DNA from: Datura wrightii
Taxonomy: Eukaryota > Streptophyta > Magnoliopsida > Solanales > Solanaceae
Assembly (NCBI GenBank): GCA_035772735.1
Contig: JASDFA010000008.1
Coordinates: forward strand, 5,686,501 to 5,750,500
DNA length: 64,000 bases
Direction of reading: 5' to 3'
This document shows, piece by piece, positions 33,199 to 44,035 of this stretch (its first letter is position 1; every line of letters starts with the position of its first letter). Made by a program: the position numbers and the translations under genes. Below the pieces are notes generated by a model. It did no database searches and was not told where the DNA came from. It saw nothing but the letters and a program-made list of their open reading frames with translations.

Positions 33199-33918
33199 TT
33201 ATGATTCTGATCCGTTTTGAACAATAATACCACCATCGGTTGAGTCAACCAACTGAACTCCCAACCTTGCAAGTCGATGCACATCCTTCACTAGCTCTTT
33301 TTTCCCCTCATCCACATGGGACACACTCTCCATAGAGAGTCTACTAAGTGCATCTGCTACTATGTTAGCCTTTCCCGGATGGTAAAGTACACTCATGTTG
33401 TAATCCATAAGTAGCTCCAACCACCTCCTTTGCCGAAGATTTAGATCCTTCTAAATAAACACGTATTGAAGACTCTTATGATTCGTAAACACATCTACAT
33501 GGACTGCGTACAAATAATGTCTCTATATCTTCAAGGCGAGTACCACTGCTGCCAACTCAAGATCATGGGTCAGGTAATTCTTCTCATGAACGTTTAGCTG
33601 TCTAGAAGCATATGTTATAACCTTCCCGTGTTGCATCAATACACAACCAAGTTTGATTCTCAAAGCATCGCAATACACCACAAACCAATTGGTACCCTTG
33701 GGTAGAGTTAACACCTGTGCTGAGGTAAATCGGGTCTTTAACTCTTGAAAGCTCCTCTCATAAGCCACCAACCATTGGAACTTCACTTTCTTTTTAGTCA
33801 ATTTGGTCAACGGTGCTGCAATAGATGAAAAGCCCTTAACAAATCTTCGATAGTAGCTAGCTAAGCCCAAAAAGCTCCACATACCTGAAGGATTCACTGG
33901 TCTTGGCCAATTCTTCAC
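33199..33918 (-). pseudogene. RH: CV-A RNase H and connection region
   Basis: RNase H removes the RNA strand during reverse transcription. The region 33918-33523 shows the RT/RNase H junction ([17 protein letters not shown], then APLTKLTKK) and the start of RNase H with [19 protein letters not shown], where the usual D-A-S reads [23 protein letters not shown] contains the conserved Glu. After breaks, 33420-33199 carries YHPGKANIVADALSRLSM, the end of the domain. A stop lies near 33520. Confidence 0.85.
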
Positions 33919-34663
33919 CGCTTCTATTTTCTAACAGTCCACCTTTATGCACTCGCTTGACACCACATGGCCTAAAAATGCCACTGAGTTCAACAAAAAA
34001 TTGCACTTCTTGAATTTAGCATATAGTTGGCGATCCTTGAGATTTCTGTAGCACAACCCTCAAATGAGAGGCATGCTCCTCCTCGCTCCGAGAGTATATC
34101 AGGATGTCATCAATAAACAAAATCACGAATATATCTAAGTATGGCTTGAACACCCTGTTCATCGAGTCCATAAAAGCTACAGAGGCATTTGTTAGTCCAA
34201 AAGACATAATTACAAACTCAAAATGACTATACAGCGTCCTGAAGGCTGTCTTCGGGATGTCGCTCTCCCAAACTCTAAGCTGATGGTACCCGAATTTGAG
34301 ATCTATCTTCGAAAAGCACTTGGCACCCTGAAGCTAGTCAAAGAAATCATCAATCCTAGGTAGAGGGTACCTGTTCTTGATGGTGACCTTGTTCAATTGT
34401 CTATAATCAATACACATATGAAGAGAGCCATCTTTCTTTTGGACAAAGAGAACTGGTGCATCCCATGGGGACTTGCTTGGTCTAATGAAACCCTTATCTA
34501 ACGGGTTCTTCAACTGCTCCTTCAACTCCTTCAACTCGAACGGGGCCATTCTGTAAGGAGTAATAGATATAGGTTGTGTATTGGGAAGAAGGTTAATACC
34601 AAAATCAATCTCCCGCTCAGGAAGGATTCCCTGCAGATCATCTGGGAAGACTTCTGGCACATA
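33919..34663 (-). pseudogene. RT: CV-A reverse transcriptase, decayed
   Basis: It copies the element RNA into DNA. The N-terminal part at 34660-34334 has [52 protein letters not shown] and [19 protein letters not shown]. After a stop near 34335, the palm region is partly readable. The part at 34207-34016 has [20 protein letters not shown] and the catalytic box [15 protein letters not shown], so both catalytic Asp residues of the F-x-D-D box are present. Frame breaks before and after this block leave no continuous enzyme. Confidence 0.88.
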
Positions 34664-35215
34664 CTATTGGGACTGACTGGATAGTCGGGGTCTCAAACAT
34701 AGTATCCTTAACACTAACTAGATGGTATACACAATCTTTTAAGATCATCTTTCTAGCCTTAAGATAGGAAATGAAATGACCTACAGGCACAGCTGAACTA
34801 CCCTTCTACTCTATGACTGGTTCACCTGAAAATCTGAACTCTACTACCCGGTATCTACAATTAATGGAGGCATAACATGAAAATAGCCAATCTATGCCGA
34901 GGATAACATCAAAATCGGCCATGGCTAACTCTACTAGGTTTGTTGAGGTGATTTTCTGAAGGACTCTGATTGGGCAACCTCTATACACCCATCTAGCTAT
35001 AACTGAATCACCCACTAGAGTAGAGACTGAGAAGGATTCTGAGAAGACTTCAGGACTAACTTTAAAATGACTAGCCATATAAGCTGTCACGAAAGACAAT
35101 GTAGCCCCTGGATCTAACGAAGAATATATATCAAGATAGGAAACTCGTGACATACCAATGACTACAACAGGGAGACCTCCTGCTCCTGGCGAGATGCTAA
35201 GGCATAGAATCTGTT
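34664..35215 (-). pseudogene. PR: CV-A aspartic protease, decayed
   Basis: Retropepsin-type protease. The frame at 35153-34806 carries SLDPGATLSFVTAYMASHF, in which the catalytic block reads D-P-G-A as is usual in Tekay-like elements. Further along come STLVGDSVIARWVYRGCP, then MADFDVILGIDWLFSCYASI, the conserved block that follows the protease core. A stop just after position 34806 separates it from the RT. Confidence 0.85.
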
Positions 35216-36397
35216 TTAGCGCTGACCACCACCTGTGTTAGTAGATGTGCCCAGTTGTGCTGGGCGTGCGAGTGAAGCTGGTGAAACTGAAAGCTGGGCC
35301 TCGGCCCCTATCATGGATCTGTCTAGCTGCTGGGCAATCTCTGAGCATATTTCCAGGCTTCCCACACCCAAACCAAGCACCTGTACCCGCCAAGCACTGA
35401 CCAGTGTGCCCCCAACCACACCTGCCGCAAACTGGGATACTGGAATCTGCAACCCTTCTTCTCTGACCCTGAGAGCTTGATGCTAGCACTCTCTAGTCGT
35501 TCCTAGGTCTGTATGGAACACTCACCACTGAAGATGTTGGGGCTGAAGATCTCTGATGGGTCTACTGTCGGTGCCTACCACCTGGCCTTGGTTGAGAGAA
35601 TCTATAACTATCTGTCCTGGCCCTCTTGGACTATCTCGTCCTCATATGCGACTCCTCCATCTGTTGAGCGTAGAAGACTATCCAAGGGAAATCCATATTC
35701 TAATGGAGCATAGCGGTCCTGCAATTCTTGTCTAGATTGTCCGCTATCCCATGAACAAACTTTCTTACTCGTGCCCTCTGATCAACCACTAACTCTGGGG
35801 AGTACTTTGATAGATGAGTGTACTTAAGGGCATACTCCTATACCATCCTCTTCACCGCTTAAGATTCATGAACTCAACTTCTTGCAACTCCTTCGTCTCA
35901 CAAGGGAAAAATCGATCTAGAAAAGCAATGTGGAACTCCTCCCAATTGATAGGGCTTGCTTCGGCTGCCCTACTATCTTTCTACTATCCAAAATAAATGT
36001 GTGTGAACCCCTTCAACTGATATGAAGTCAACTCGGTATTCTCAACTCCATTCACCCCCATGCCCTGGGTGATCTTTACAATATCATTGATAAACTCATG
36101 TGGATCCTCGTCTACTTTTGACCCAAGAAACTCTTGTGCGTTCATCATCAAGAAACCTCTTATTCGAGCTGCCACCGTATTCCCGTTCTGCTGGACATGT
36201 GCCACTGCCTGTTGGTTGACCTGTGCGGTCAAGGCCTACGCTAGCATTTAAATGGCTACTCGAAATTCAGCATGGGCAGCCAGCTCCAGTGCATGGTGCT
36301 CCTAGACTGGTGGGGCTTGTTGGTGCCCGTTTCCATGACCATCCTCATAGCCATCTCCATTTCCATTCCTCCTACTGTTAACTGTACGGGGAGCCAT
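35216..36397 (-). pseudogene. gag: CV-A gag, decayed
   Basis: Capsid/nucleocapsid protein. It starts with ATG at 36397 (MAPRTVNSRRNGNGDG), only a few bases from the CV-B insertion. The segment at 36232-35984 shows GFLMMNAQEFLGSKVDEDPHEFINDI, the start of the gag domain. The region 35980-35500 is frameshifted gag core. A zinc-knuckle region lies at about 35460-35300, where the knuckle reads WFGCGKPGNMLRDC: the first Cys and the His of the C-C-H-C set are replaced (Trp and Asn). Several stops are present. The insertion of CV-B cuts the leader from the promoter LTR by 10 kb. Confidence 0.85.
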
Positions 36398-36403
36398 GAT
36401 TCT

Positions 36404-38766
36404 TGTTATACCCCGTAAATTTTAAACAAATAAATATCCTAAGGACATATTGGTTAAGGGATTTAGAAGGCAAAAAAAAAAAATTGGAAATTGTTAAATA
36501 AAGTTGGCCTCTTCCTCATATTAATACATTTCCAGCAAAAAAACAGGGCATTTCCATATGAAATGAAATCCCACGACAATATATATATATTTTCTTCCAA
36601 TTACGCGACGAAACGCGGTCTAAACTCCGTTCCGGCTTAGGTACAGGTGTATAAAGCTGCAGAGAGCAATTCTACGGAGTTGGTTTCGTGAAATTTGGCC
36701 GACGAAACGTCGTGCTACCCAGGTAAAGTAAATAGAATTACTTTAAATTAGTACCAATGTGTTCCTAGCATTGCAGTGAGCATTTATCCCTTCTGGACTA
36801 TCGAGAAATAACGAGTTTTTGATCGTTTTCCGAAAGGTTGAAGTTGGGATAAATATATATATCAAAAGTGATAATTTCTCCCGAATATTAATGTATTTAG
36901 TTCTAATTGACGTGTATATGAATGTAGTTGGGAGAAACAGCAGAAGTACCGACGGAAATCACACCGGTCAATCGGGTACTCAGAAACCAGGTATGTAAAG
37001 TTATTCTTTCGGCAAGCCAGGAAGTACAGGGTAGAAAATAAATAGAATAAACGCTATTAGCAGATACCCAGCGTACAGGAACGATTTTAGTACAAATTCC
37101 AGCAAGCATGCTAGTATATTCTTACGTATCATGCGATAATCAGAATAATAGATATTTAGGCAATACGTATTTCATCTGTTGAGATTGTATCCAGTGGTAG
37201 ATGGTACATTTTATATCATTGAGCTATATTCAGTTATAGGTGGCATGTACTATGTTATTGAGTTATATTCAGATATAATTAGATAGACAGATAAAGGCCA
37301 GGTAGCAGTAAGTCCAGCAGCCAGAAACAATGTAAGATAGCCTATAGCATCAGTTATTTAATACAGATTAGCCTCGAAACAAAAGAATAGAATATGATTA
37401 GTATTTTTCATTTGAGCATGCTTGCTGTGTATGTGCCTGTATGTTGAGACTTGTTGTGGCATGTGGGCACCCTTTAGCATCCCCACCGCCCCTGGGTTAT
37501 AGCTGTGTCGATACCAGATTCAGATGCCGCCACCAGCTGGGCGATGCCGTCCGACTAAAGGACGATGATGGCCGACCACCATGATAATACGGTCCAGACC
37601 ACCCTACTTGCAAGGGTAGTTCAGTTTACTCTGCGCAGAACTAGCACACCCTGTTTACAGGGGCAGACCACTCTGTGTGCGCACCTGCGCCCAGAGGCAG
37701 AAGTCTTCGGACTCAGACACAGTTTATTGTCAGAGGCCAAGGCCTGAGCTACGTACCCAAGGGGGCCGGTAGGAGGAGCTCACAGTTATCAGATGAGTGG
37801 AGTGACTTGTTTTTGGTTGGTTTAGACCCGGGTAGGGGTAAATAGATTGCTTGCTTGGTTGGCACCTTCCGGCTTATGGGGGTCGGTCAGGTATTGTGTG
37901 TGTTACTATGTATATTGATATGTGCTATTAGATACTGATAGACAGAAGGACGACACATCTTCAGGTACGCTCAGTTAGTTACACAATGTATAAACTCTCC
38001 CCAGTTATCCTCAGCTAGATAGACTCAGCTACTTCTTGCTTAAATGTCATGTTATTGTGCTATGCGTTTCAGTTGCATATTTCAGTTTGCTTTACATGCT
38101 CGGTACCTATGTTACTGACGCCCAGCGGGGCGCTGTATTGCTTGCCTACAGGTACTCATGGACGAGGAGCCGATCCCTCGTGATTCCAGCCAGCCAGTGA
38201 GTCATCAGCTCCTGTCATCCGGAGTCTGATTCCCAGAGGTGTAGCTCCTTTTCTTTTGTTGTGCAGTATGGGTAGGTCGGGGCCCTGTCCCGATCATTTC
38301 TATTAAGTTCTTACACTATTCGTAGAGGCTTGCAGTCTGTATATATATTTCCCTGTGGTCAGTTGAGTCGGTCGTGTGAGGCCGTGCAGTTTTCTGTAGC
38401 TGCTTAGTATTTAAGATATGTTGGTCGTGTGGGACCTTAGTTTGACAGTAGTGGTGACCTTGCCGGTCACATAGTTTTACAGTAGTCTTGTGTTAAGTTA
38501 CAGATAACTAGACAGCATGGTGGCCTTGTCGGCCCGCATAGGTTCCTTGTTACAAGTCTGTTTCTGGTTAGCTGTTGTTACAGGTACATATGGCTACAAG
38601 CCAGTTGGCCGGAGGTTGTATTTACAGCCGTTATATAGCCGGTTTGTTTCTTGAAATAGAGCCAAAACCAGCCAAAGCACCAGATGTGCTCAGGCTGGAC
38701 CATTTAGTAGTCTAGAGTCTAGCAGGCACCAGGTGCCCGTCATACCCCCCAAGGTGGGGTGTGACA
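36404..38766 (+). repeat. CV-B 5' LTR
   Basis: A 2363-bp LTR that begins TGTTATACCCC and ends GGGGTGTGACA. It contains a tatatatatata stretch (about 36580-36591) and, near its 3' end, ggggccctgtcccgatc. It is nearly identical to 44036-46397. It would hold the promoter, but I cannot place the start of transcription with confidence. Confidence 0.95.
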
Positions 38767-38783
38767 AACTTGGTATCACAGCA
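38767..38783 (+). promoter_or_regulatory. CV-B primer-binding site for tRNA-Met
   Basis: The sequence aacttggtatcacagca starts right after the LTR. The core tggtatca matches the complement of initiator tRNA-Met (tggtatcagagc) with one change in the following bases. Confidence 0.85.
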
Positions 38784-38979
38784 GTTCGTGTCCCAGGGAG
38801 TCTGCAAGCCATGCTAAGTAGAGTCTTGTCTATGGATGTGTTGTGCACCACATACTATAGGCAGGAAGCTGCAAGGCATGTTATGATTGTCACTCTTCTT
38901 TCTTATTCAATCGTGTTATAGAGCGGTACAGTATAGAGTTGACTTTTGAAACTCACCACCCTCTTTGCTTACAGATATT

Positions 38980-41900
38980 ATGACAGACCAGTGGCACCCA
39001 GCTACAGGTAGGAGATTGAATACAGCAGCGGGCAAAGGCACCAGTAGGATGCCTCAGTTACAGCCAGATTCCGCCAGATCTGAGAGCAATACGGAGGCGT
39101 CATCCCGGCCCTCCCAGCAGTCTCCACCTCGCCAGATGCCATTTGAGGCAGCACCGCCTTCCACAGCTCCTGCACCCACTTCATCTGATCAGGAGCTACG
39201 TAGTGCGGTGGTTATGTTGACTCAGATACTAGCTGCTCAGCGTCAGCCAGCACCACCTACAGCAGCAGAATCCCTAGGGGGCCAGGTAGTTCCAGGGTTA
39301 GAGAATTCTTGGCGTTGGGACCCCCTCAGTTTACTGGATCGGATTCAGCGGAGGATCCTCAGGGGTTTTTTGGACCAGATGCAGAGAATCTTTAGAGTCA
39401 TGCACGTAACCCCAGCAGAATCAGTTGAGCTAGCAGTGTTCCGATTAAGGGATATTGCTGTTTTGTGGTACGAAAGTTGGGAGAGGTCTCGGGGAAGAGA
39501 TGCAGCCCCTCCTACATGGTCCAGCTTTTCAGAGGCCTTCCTGGACCACTACTTACCCCGGGAGGTCAGACAGGCCCGGATGGACCAGTTCTTACATTTA
39601 GAGCAGGGGGCTAGGAGCGTCCGTGAATATTCCTTACACTTCGACTACTTAGCCCGCTATGCTCCTGCATTTGTGGACACCATGTCGTCCAGAGTCCACC
39701 GCTTTATTATGGGCCTGAATCCAGAGTACATAGAGACGTGCATGACAGCTACTTTGAGAGAGGACATGGACATAGCCAGGGTACAGGCCTTTGCACAGAC
39801 AATTGAGGGCCTGAGGCAGCGACAGCGGGGTGACAGACAGGCGACTTCAGAGCAGCGCCGTAGGAGCAGACCCACTGAGATTCAGAGGGAAATTCCTAGG
39901 GGGCCGAGACCACGGTTTTCAAATAGGCCACCCAGATCTCTACCACCGGTACAGCAGCAGAGGGGCAGGTTTATTCGCTGGAGTCAGTCGGAGTCCGGTA
40001 GCAGTTCACGGACAGTAGCCTCACCCCAGCAGTGGAGGGTAGAACAGAGTAGAGTTACATCCACCCCTTGTCCTATATGTCACCGACTACATTCTGGAGC
40101 CTGCAGGCAGGGCTTCCCAGGGTGTTATTACTGCGGACAGGAAGGGCATTTAATGAGAGATTGTCCAGCCAGGGGACAGGGTAGTCAGGATGATCTGGAT
40201 AGAGCGTCAGCAGGGCCACGAGTTCCAGCAGCCTCAGCGGGGCGCAGGCCCTCAGGTTCAGGGAATAGGGGCCGAGGTAGACCAGGAGCCTCTGGCTCAG
40301 GTGCAGGCCCCAGCCGTACCTATGCATTACCGGGGAGGCAGGATTCAGAGGCATCTCCCGACGTGGTCACAGGTACATTGATTATCTGTTCATATCCTGT
40401 TTATGTATTGATTGATCCAGGGTCTACATTGTCATATATCACACCATTTGTGGCCCGAAAGTTGGGTATCAAACCAGAATTGCTTCAGCAGCCCTTTTCA
40501 GTGCTTACACCGGTCGGTGACTCGATTACAGCTAAAAGAGTTTACCGAGGGTGTACGGTAGAGGTTGTTGATCGCCAGACCACAGTAGACTTAATAGAAC
40601 TTGAGATGGTCGACTTCGATGCCATTATGGGTATGGACTGGTTAGTGCCATGCTATGCCAACTTAAAATGCTGGACCAAGACGGTCCAATTTCACTTTCC
40701 GAGGGAAGCAGTACGAGAGTGGAAGGGGAGTACACCTACGCCGAAAGGTAGGTTTATTTCCTACCTTAAGGCAAGAAAATTAATAGCAAAGGGATGTATT
40801 TACCACCTAGTTAGAGTCCAGGACGTTCGGGTGGAACCTCCGACTCTTCAGTCTGTTCCAGTGGTCAATGAATTCCCTAACGTATTTCCGGATGAGTTGC
40901 CTGGTGTCCCTCCCGAAAGGGAGATAGATTTTGCAATTGACTTGTTGCCAGGGACTCAACCTATATCCATTCCCCCGTATCGCATGGCACCAGCTGAGCT
41001 TAGAGAGTTGAAAGAACAGTTAAAAGATTTGCTCGACAAAGGTTTTATCAGGCCTAGTACTTCCCCGTGGGGTGCGCCAGTTCTGTTTGTAAGAAAGAAA
41101 GATGGCTCACTCTGTATGTGTGTGGACTACTGGCAGCTGAATAAGGTAACGGTTAAAAACAAGTACCCGCTCCTGAGAATAGATGATTTGTTTGACCAGT
41201 TGCAGGGGGCCAAATGCTTCTCTAAGATAGATTTGAGGTCCGGATATCACCAGGTCCGGGTTCGGGAGAGAGACATTCCAAAGACTGCTTTCAGGACCAG
41301 GTATGGTCACTTTGAATTTCTAGTTATGTCTTTTGGACTGCCGAATGCTCCCGCAGTGTTTATGGACCTGATGAATAGCATATTCAGACCGTACTTGGAT
41401 CTGTTCGTGATAGTATTTATCGATGATATTCTGGTATATTCTCGTTCAGAGATAGATCACCAGAACCATTTACGAACAGTACTCCAGATCCTTAGAGACC
41501 GTCAGCTGTACGCCAAGTTTTCTAAGTGTGAGTTCTGGCTGAACTCAGTTGCCTTTTTGGGGCATATCGTGTCGGATGCTGGAATACAGGTAGACACACA
41601 GAAAATAGAGGCGGTCAAGACATGGACCAGACCTACCACTCCGACCGAGGTCCGCAGTTTCTTGGGTTTAGCAGGATATTATCGGAGATTTGTTGAAGGA
41701 TTCTCCACTATAGCAGCACCTCTGACAAAGCTAACACAGAAAGCAGCAAAATTTCAGTGGACGGAGGCCTGCGAGCAGAGTTTTCAAGAATTGAAAGACA
41801 GATTGACCTCCGCCCCAGTACTAGCATTGCCAGAGGGAACAGATGGGTATGCGGTATATTGCGACGCTTCAGGTTTGGGACTGGGTTGTGTGTTAATGCA

Positions 41901-42279
41901 ACATGGTAAGGTGATTGCTTATGCTTCCAGACAACTGAGGAAACACGAAAAGAACTATCCGACCCATGACCTGGAACTGGCTGCAGTGATCCACGCTCTG
42001 AAAATTTGGAGGCATTATCTGTATGGCGTCCATGTAGACATTTTTACAGATCATAAAAGTCTGCAATACATTTTCACACAGAGGGAGTTAAATCTGCGGC
42101 AGCGCCGCTGGCTAGAATTGTTGAAAGACTATGATGTAAATATTCTCTATCACCCAGGAAAAGCTAATGTAGTAGCAGATGCCCTGAGCCGTAAGTCAAT
42201 GGGGAGTTTGGCGTATTTGCGGCCCGAGAAGCGGGAATTAGCCAAGGAAATTCATCAACTAGCTGGTTTAGCCGTTTGA
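38980..42279 (+). CDS. gag-pol: CV-B gag-protease-RT-RNase H polyprotein, open up to a premature stop
   Basis: The start is the ATG at 38980 ([10 protein letters not shown]); in-frame codons upstream have no ATG. Domains in order: gag core at about residues 110-290 ([43 protein letters not shown]); an Arg/Gln-rich linker; a zinc knuckle [14 protein letters not shown] at 382-395 with all four ligands; protease with the D-P-G-S block at 479 and [11 protein letters not shown] later; RT from about 640, with Asp751 in [12 protein letters not shown] and the FIDD box (Asp815 and Asp816); RNase H with YCDAS (Asp962), a DLELAAV Glu near 1000 and TDHKS near 1024. All RT and RNase H catalytic residues are visible. 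One change is notable: VDYWQLNKV, where the family has Arg. The frame ends at TGA 42277-42279, but integrase continues in the same frame. Confidence 0.93.
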   Translation: MTDQWHPATGRRLNTAAGKGTSRMPQLQPDSARSESNTEASSRPSQQSPPRQMPFEAAPPSTAPAPTSSDQELRSAVVMLTQILAAQRQPAPPTAAESLGGQVVPGLENSWRWDPLSLLDRIQRRILRGFLDQMQRIFRVMHVTPAESVELAVFRLRDIAVLWYESWERSRGRDAAPPTWSSFSEAFLDHYLPREVRQARMDQFLHLEQGARSVREYSLHFDYLARYAPAFVDTMSSRVHRFIMGLNPEYIETCMTATLREDMDIARVQAFAQTIEGLRQRQRGDRQATSEQRRRSRPTEIQREIPRGPRPRFSNRPPRSLPPVQQQRGRFIRWSQSESGSSSRTVASPQQWRVEQSRVTSTPCPICHRLHSGACRQGFPGCYYCGQEGHLMRDCPARGQGSQDDLDRASAGPRVPAASAGRRPSGSGNRGRGRPGASGSGAGPSRTYALPGRQDSEASPDVVTGTLIICSYPVYVLIDPGSTLSYITPFVARKLGIKPELLQQPFSVLTPVGDSITAKRVYRGCTVEVVDRQTTVDLIELEMVDFDAIMGMDWLVPCYANLKCWTKTVQFHFPREAVREWKGSTPTPKGRFISYLKARKLIAKGCIYHLVRVQDVRVEPPTLQSVPVVNEFPNVFPDELPGVPPEREIDFAIDLLPGTQPISIPPYRMAPAELRELKEQLKDLLDKGFIRPSTSPWGAPVLFVRKKDGSLCMCVDYWQLNKVTVKNKYPLLRIDDLFDQLQGAKCFSKIDLRSGYHQVRVRERDIPKTAFRTRYGHFEFLVMSFGLPNAPAVFMDLMNSIFRPYLDLFVIVFIDDILVYSRSEIDHQNHLRTVLQILRDRQLYAKFSKCEFWLNSVAFLGHIVSDAGIQVDTQKIEAVKTWTRPTTPTEVRSFLGLAGYYRRFVEGFSTIAAPLTKLTQKAAKFQWTEACEQSFQELKDRLTSAPVLALPEGTDGYAVYCDASGLGLGCVLMQHGKVIAYASRQLRKHEKNYPTHDLELAAVIHALKIWRHYLYGVHVDIFTDHKSLQYIFTQRELNLRQRRWLELLKDYDVNILYHPGKANVVADALSRKSMGSLAYLRPEKRELAKEIHQLAGLAV

Positions 42280-42282
42280 GTA

Positions 42283-43764
42283 GTGGAGATAGAAAATAAC
42301 AGAGCGGTAATTCAGAATTCTGCCGAGTCATCACTAGTTACAGAGGTGAAAGAACGGCAGTACGAGGACCCTGACTTAGTCCAGCTCAGAGATAGAATTC
42401 AGAAAGGTAAGGAGTCAGATTTCCAAGTGACTGAAAATGAAGTGCTACGTTGTAAGTGCCGTCTGTATGTCCCGAACATACCAGGGCTTCGCCAGCAGAT
42501 CATGCATGAGGTACATTACGCTCGTTATTCCCTCCATCCAGGAGCAACGAAAATGTACCACGATATCAGAGACATTTACTAGTGGCCAGGTATGAAATCT
42601 GAAATAGCTGAATTTGTATCTAGATGTCCTAACTGCCAGCAGGTGAAAGCGGAGCACCAGAAACCGGGCGGTCTGACGCAGGATATAGTTGTGCCTATGT
42701 GGAAATGGGAAGCGATAAATATGGATTTTGTAACAGGATTACCCCGTACCAGACGCAGAAATGATTCTATTTAGGTAATAGTTGACAGGCTGACAAAATC
42801 AGCTCATTTCCTGCCAGTGAAGGCTACCTTCTCAGCCGAGGATTATGCTGAGTTATACATCAAAGAAATAGTTAGACTACATGGAGTGCCGGTATCTATT
42901 ATTTCAGACAGGGGAGCACAATTCACAGCTAGATTTTGGCAGTCGTTCCAGAGGGGTCTGGGAACGCAGATTAATTTGAGCACATCATTCCACCCTCAGA
43001 CAGATGGACAGGCTGAGCGAACTATCCAAACGCTCGAAGACATGCTACGAGCGTGCGTACAAGATTTTGGGGGTAGCTGGGATGAACATCTGTCGTTGAT
43101 TGAGTTTGCCTATAATAACAGTTATCATTCAGCTATCCAGATGGCGCCCTTTGAAGCATTATACGGGCGAAAATGTAGATCGTCGGTTGGCTGGTTTGAA
43201 GTGGGAGAATCAACGTCTATTGGGCCAGACATCATTCAACAGTCAGAGGAGAAGGTAAAGCTTATCAGAGAACGCCTGCTGACTACTCAGAGCCATCAGA
43301 AGTCGTATGCAGATATGCGGCGTAGAAATTTAGAATTTGCGGTAAATGACTGGGTATACCTGAAGGTGTCTCCGATGAAAGGGGTGATGAGATTTGGCAA
43401 GAAAGGCAAGCTTAGCCCGAGATTCATTGGGCCATATCAGATTCGGCGGAGAATAGGCCGAGTTGCATACGAATTGAACTTGCCTCCGGAGTTAGCATCT
43501 GTTCACCTAGTATTCCATGTATCTATGTTGAGGAAATTTGTAGGAGACCCTTCCACAGTTGTTCCAGTTCAGGATGTCCAGGTCACCGAAGAGTTAGCAT
43601 ACGAAGAGGTTCCAATAGCTATCTTAGACAGACAGATCCGTAGATTGAGAACAAAAGATATTGCGTCTGTCAATGTATTGTGGCGTAACAGGAACCGAGA
43701 AGAAATGACCTGGGAAGCTGAGGAGGACATGAAAGCCAGATATCCCCACTTATTCCAGGCATAG
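42283..43764 (+). pseudogene. INT: CV-B integrase and chromodomain, interrupted by two TAG stops
   Basis: This continues the gag-pol frame after the TGA. The zinc-binding N-terminus (H-x-H ... CPNCQQ, about 42505-42640) is crossed by TAG at 42580-42582. A second TAG at 42772-42774 falls shortly after the first catalytic Asp (MDFVTGLP). From 42775 the frame is open to 43764: IISDRGAQFTARFW (second Asp), TDGQAERTIQTLEDM (catalytic Glu), the GKLSPRFIGPYQI block, VFHVSMLRKFVGDPS and a chromodomain-like C-terminus (about 43605-43755, with VNVLWRN and TWEAEE). Both TAG codons stand where relatives have Trp, consistent with G-to-A change on this strand. No frameshifts were found from 38980 to 43764. 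Confidence 0.9.
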
Positions 43765-44020
43765 GCAAACGGGAGGTATGCTAGAACTATTCTCCTTATT
43801 AATGTTTATACTTCATATATGAAAGCAGGCGGTTGATTATAGACAGTTTTATACCTGAATGTTATTATATCGTGTAGAGTACCTGTATTGGGATTTTCTG
43901 ATTTTCAGGAATTTTGAGACAGTCCATCATACAGGAGAAACTCTGCCAACATTTTTCTATAAACCAGTTGAGTAAGTTGAGCAGCCCTCTAGACAGAATG
44001 TCATTCGAGGACGAATGTTC
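43765..44020 (+). other. CV-B 3' untranslated region
   Basis: About 255 bp of non-coding DNA between the gag-pol stop and the purine tract. It contains tcattcgaggacgaatgttcttaag, a phrase typical of the end of Tekay-like elements. CV-A has a similar tcctcgaatg next to its purine tract. Confidence 0.7.
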
Positions 44021-44035
44021 TTAAGGGGGGGAGGA
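44021..44035 (+). promoter_or_regulatory. CV-B polypurine tract
   Basis: The sequence taagggggggagga lies directly before the 3' LTR start TGTTATACC and is the expected plus-strand primer. Confidence 0.85.

Noticed and set aside
42277..42774. Programmed readthrough or recoding at the CV-B stops
   Set aside because: Three stops in 500 bp without a shared context, two of them replacing conserved Trp positions, point to mutation, not recoding.
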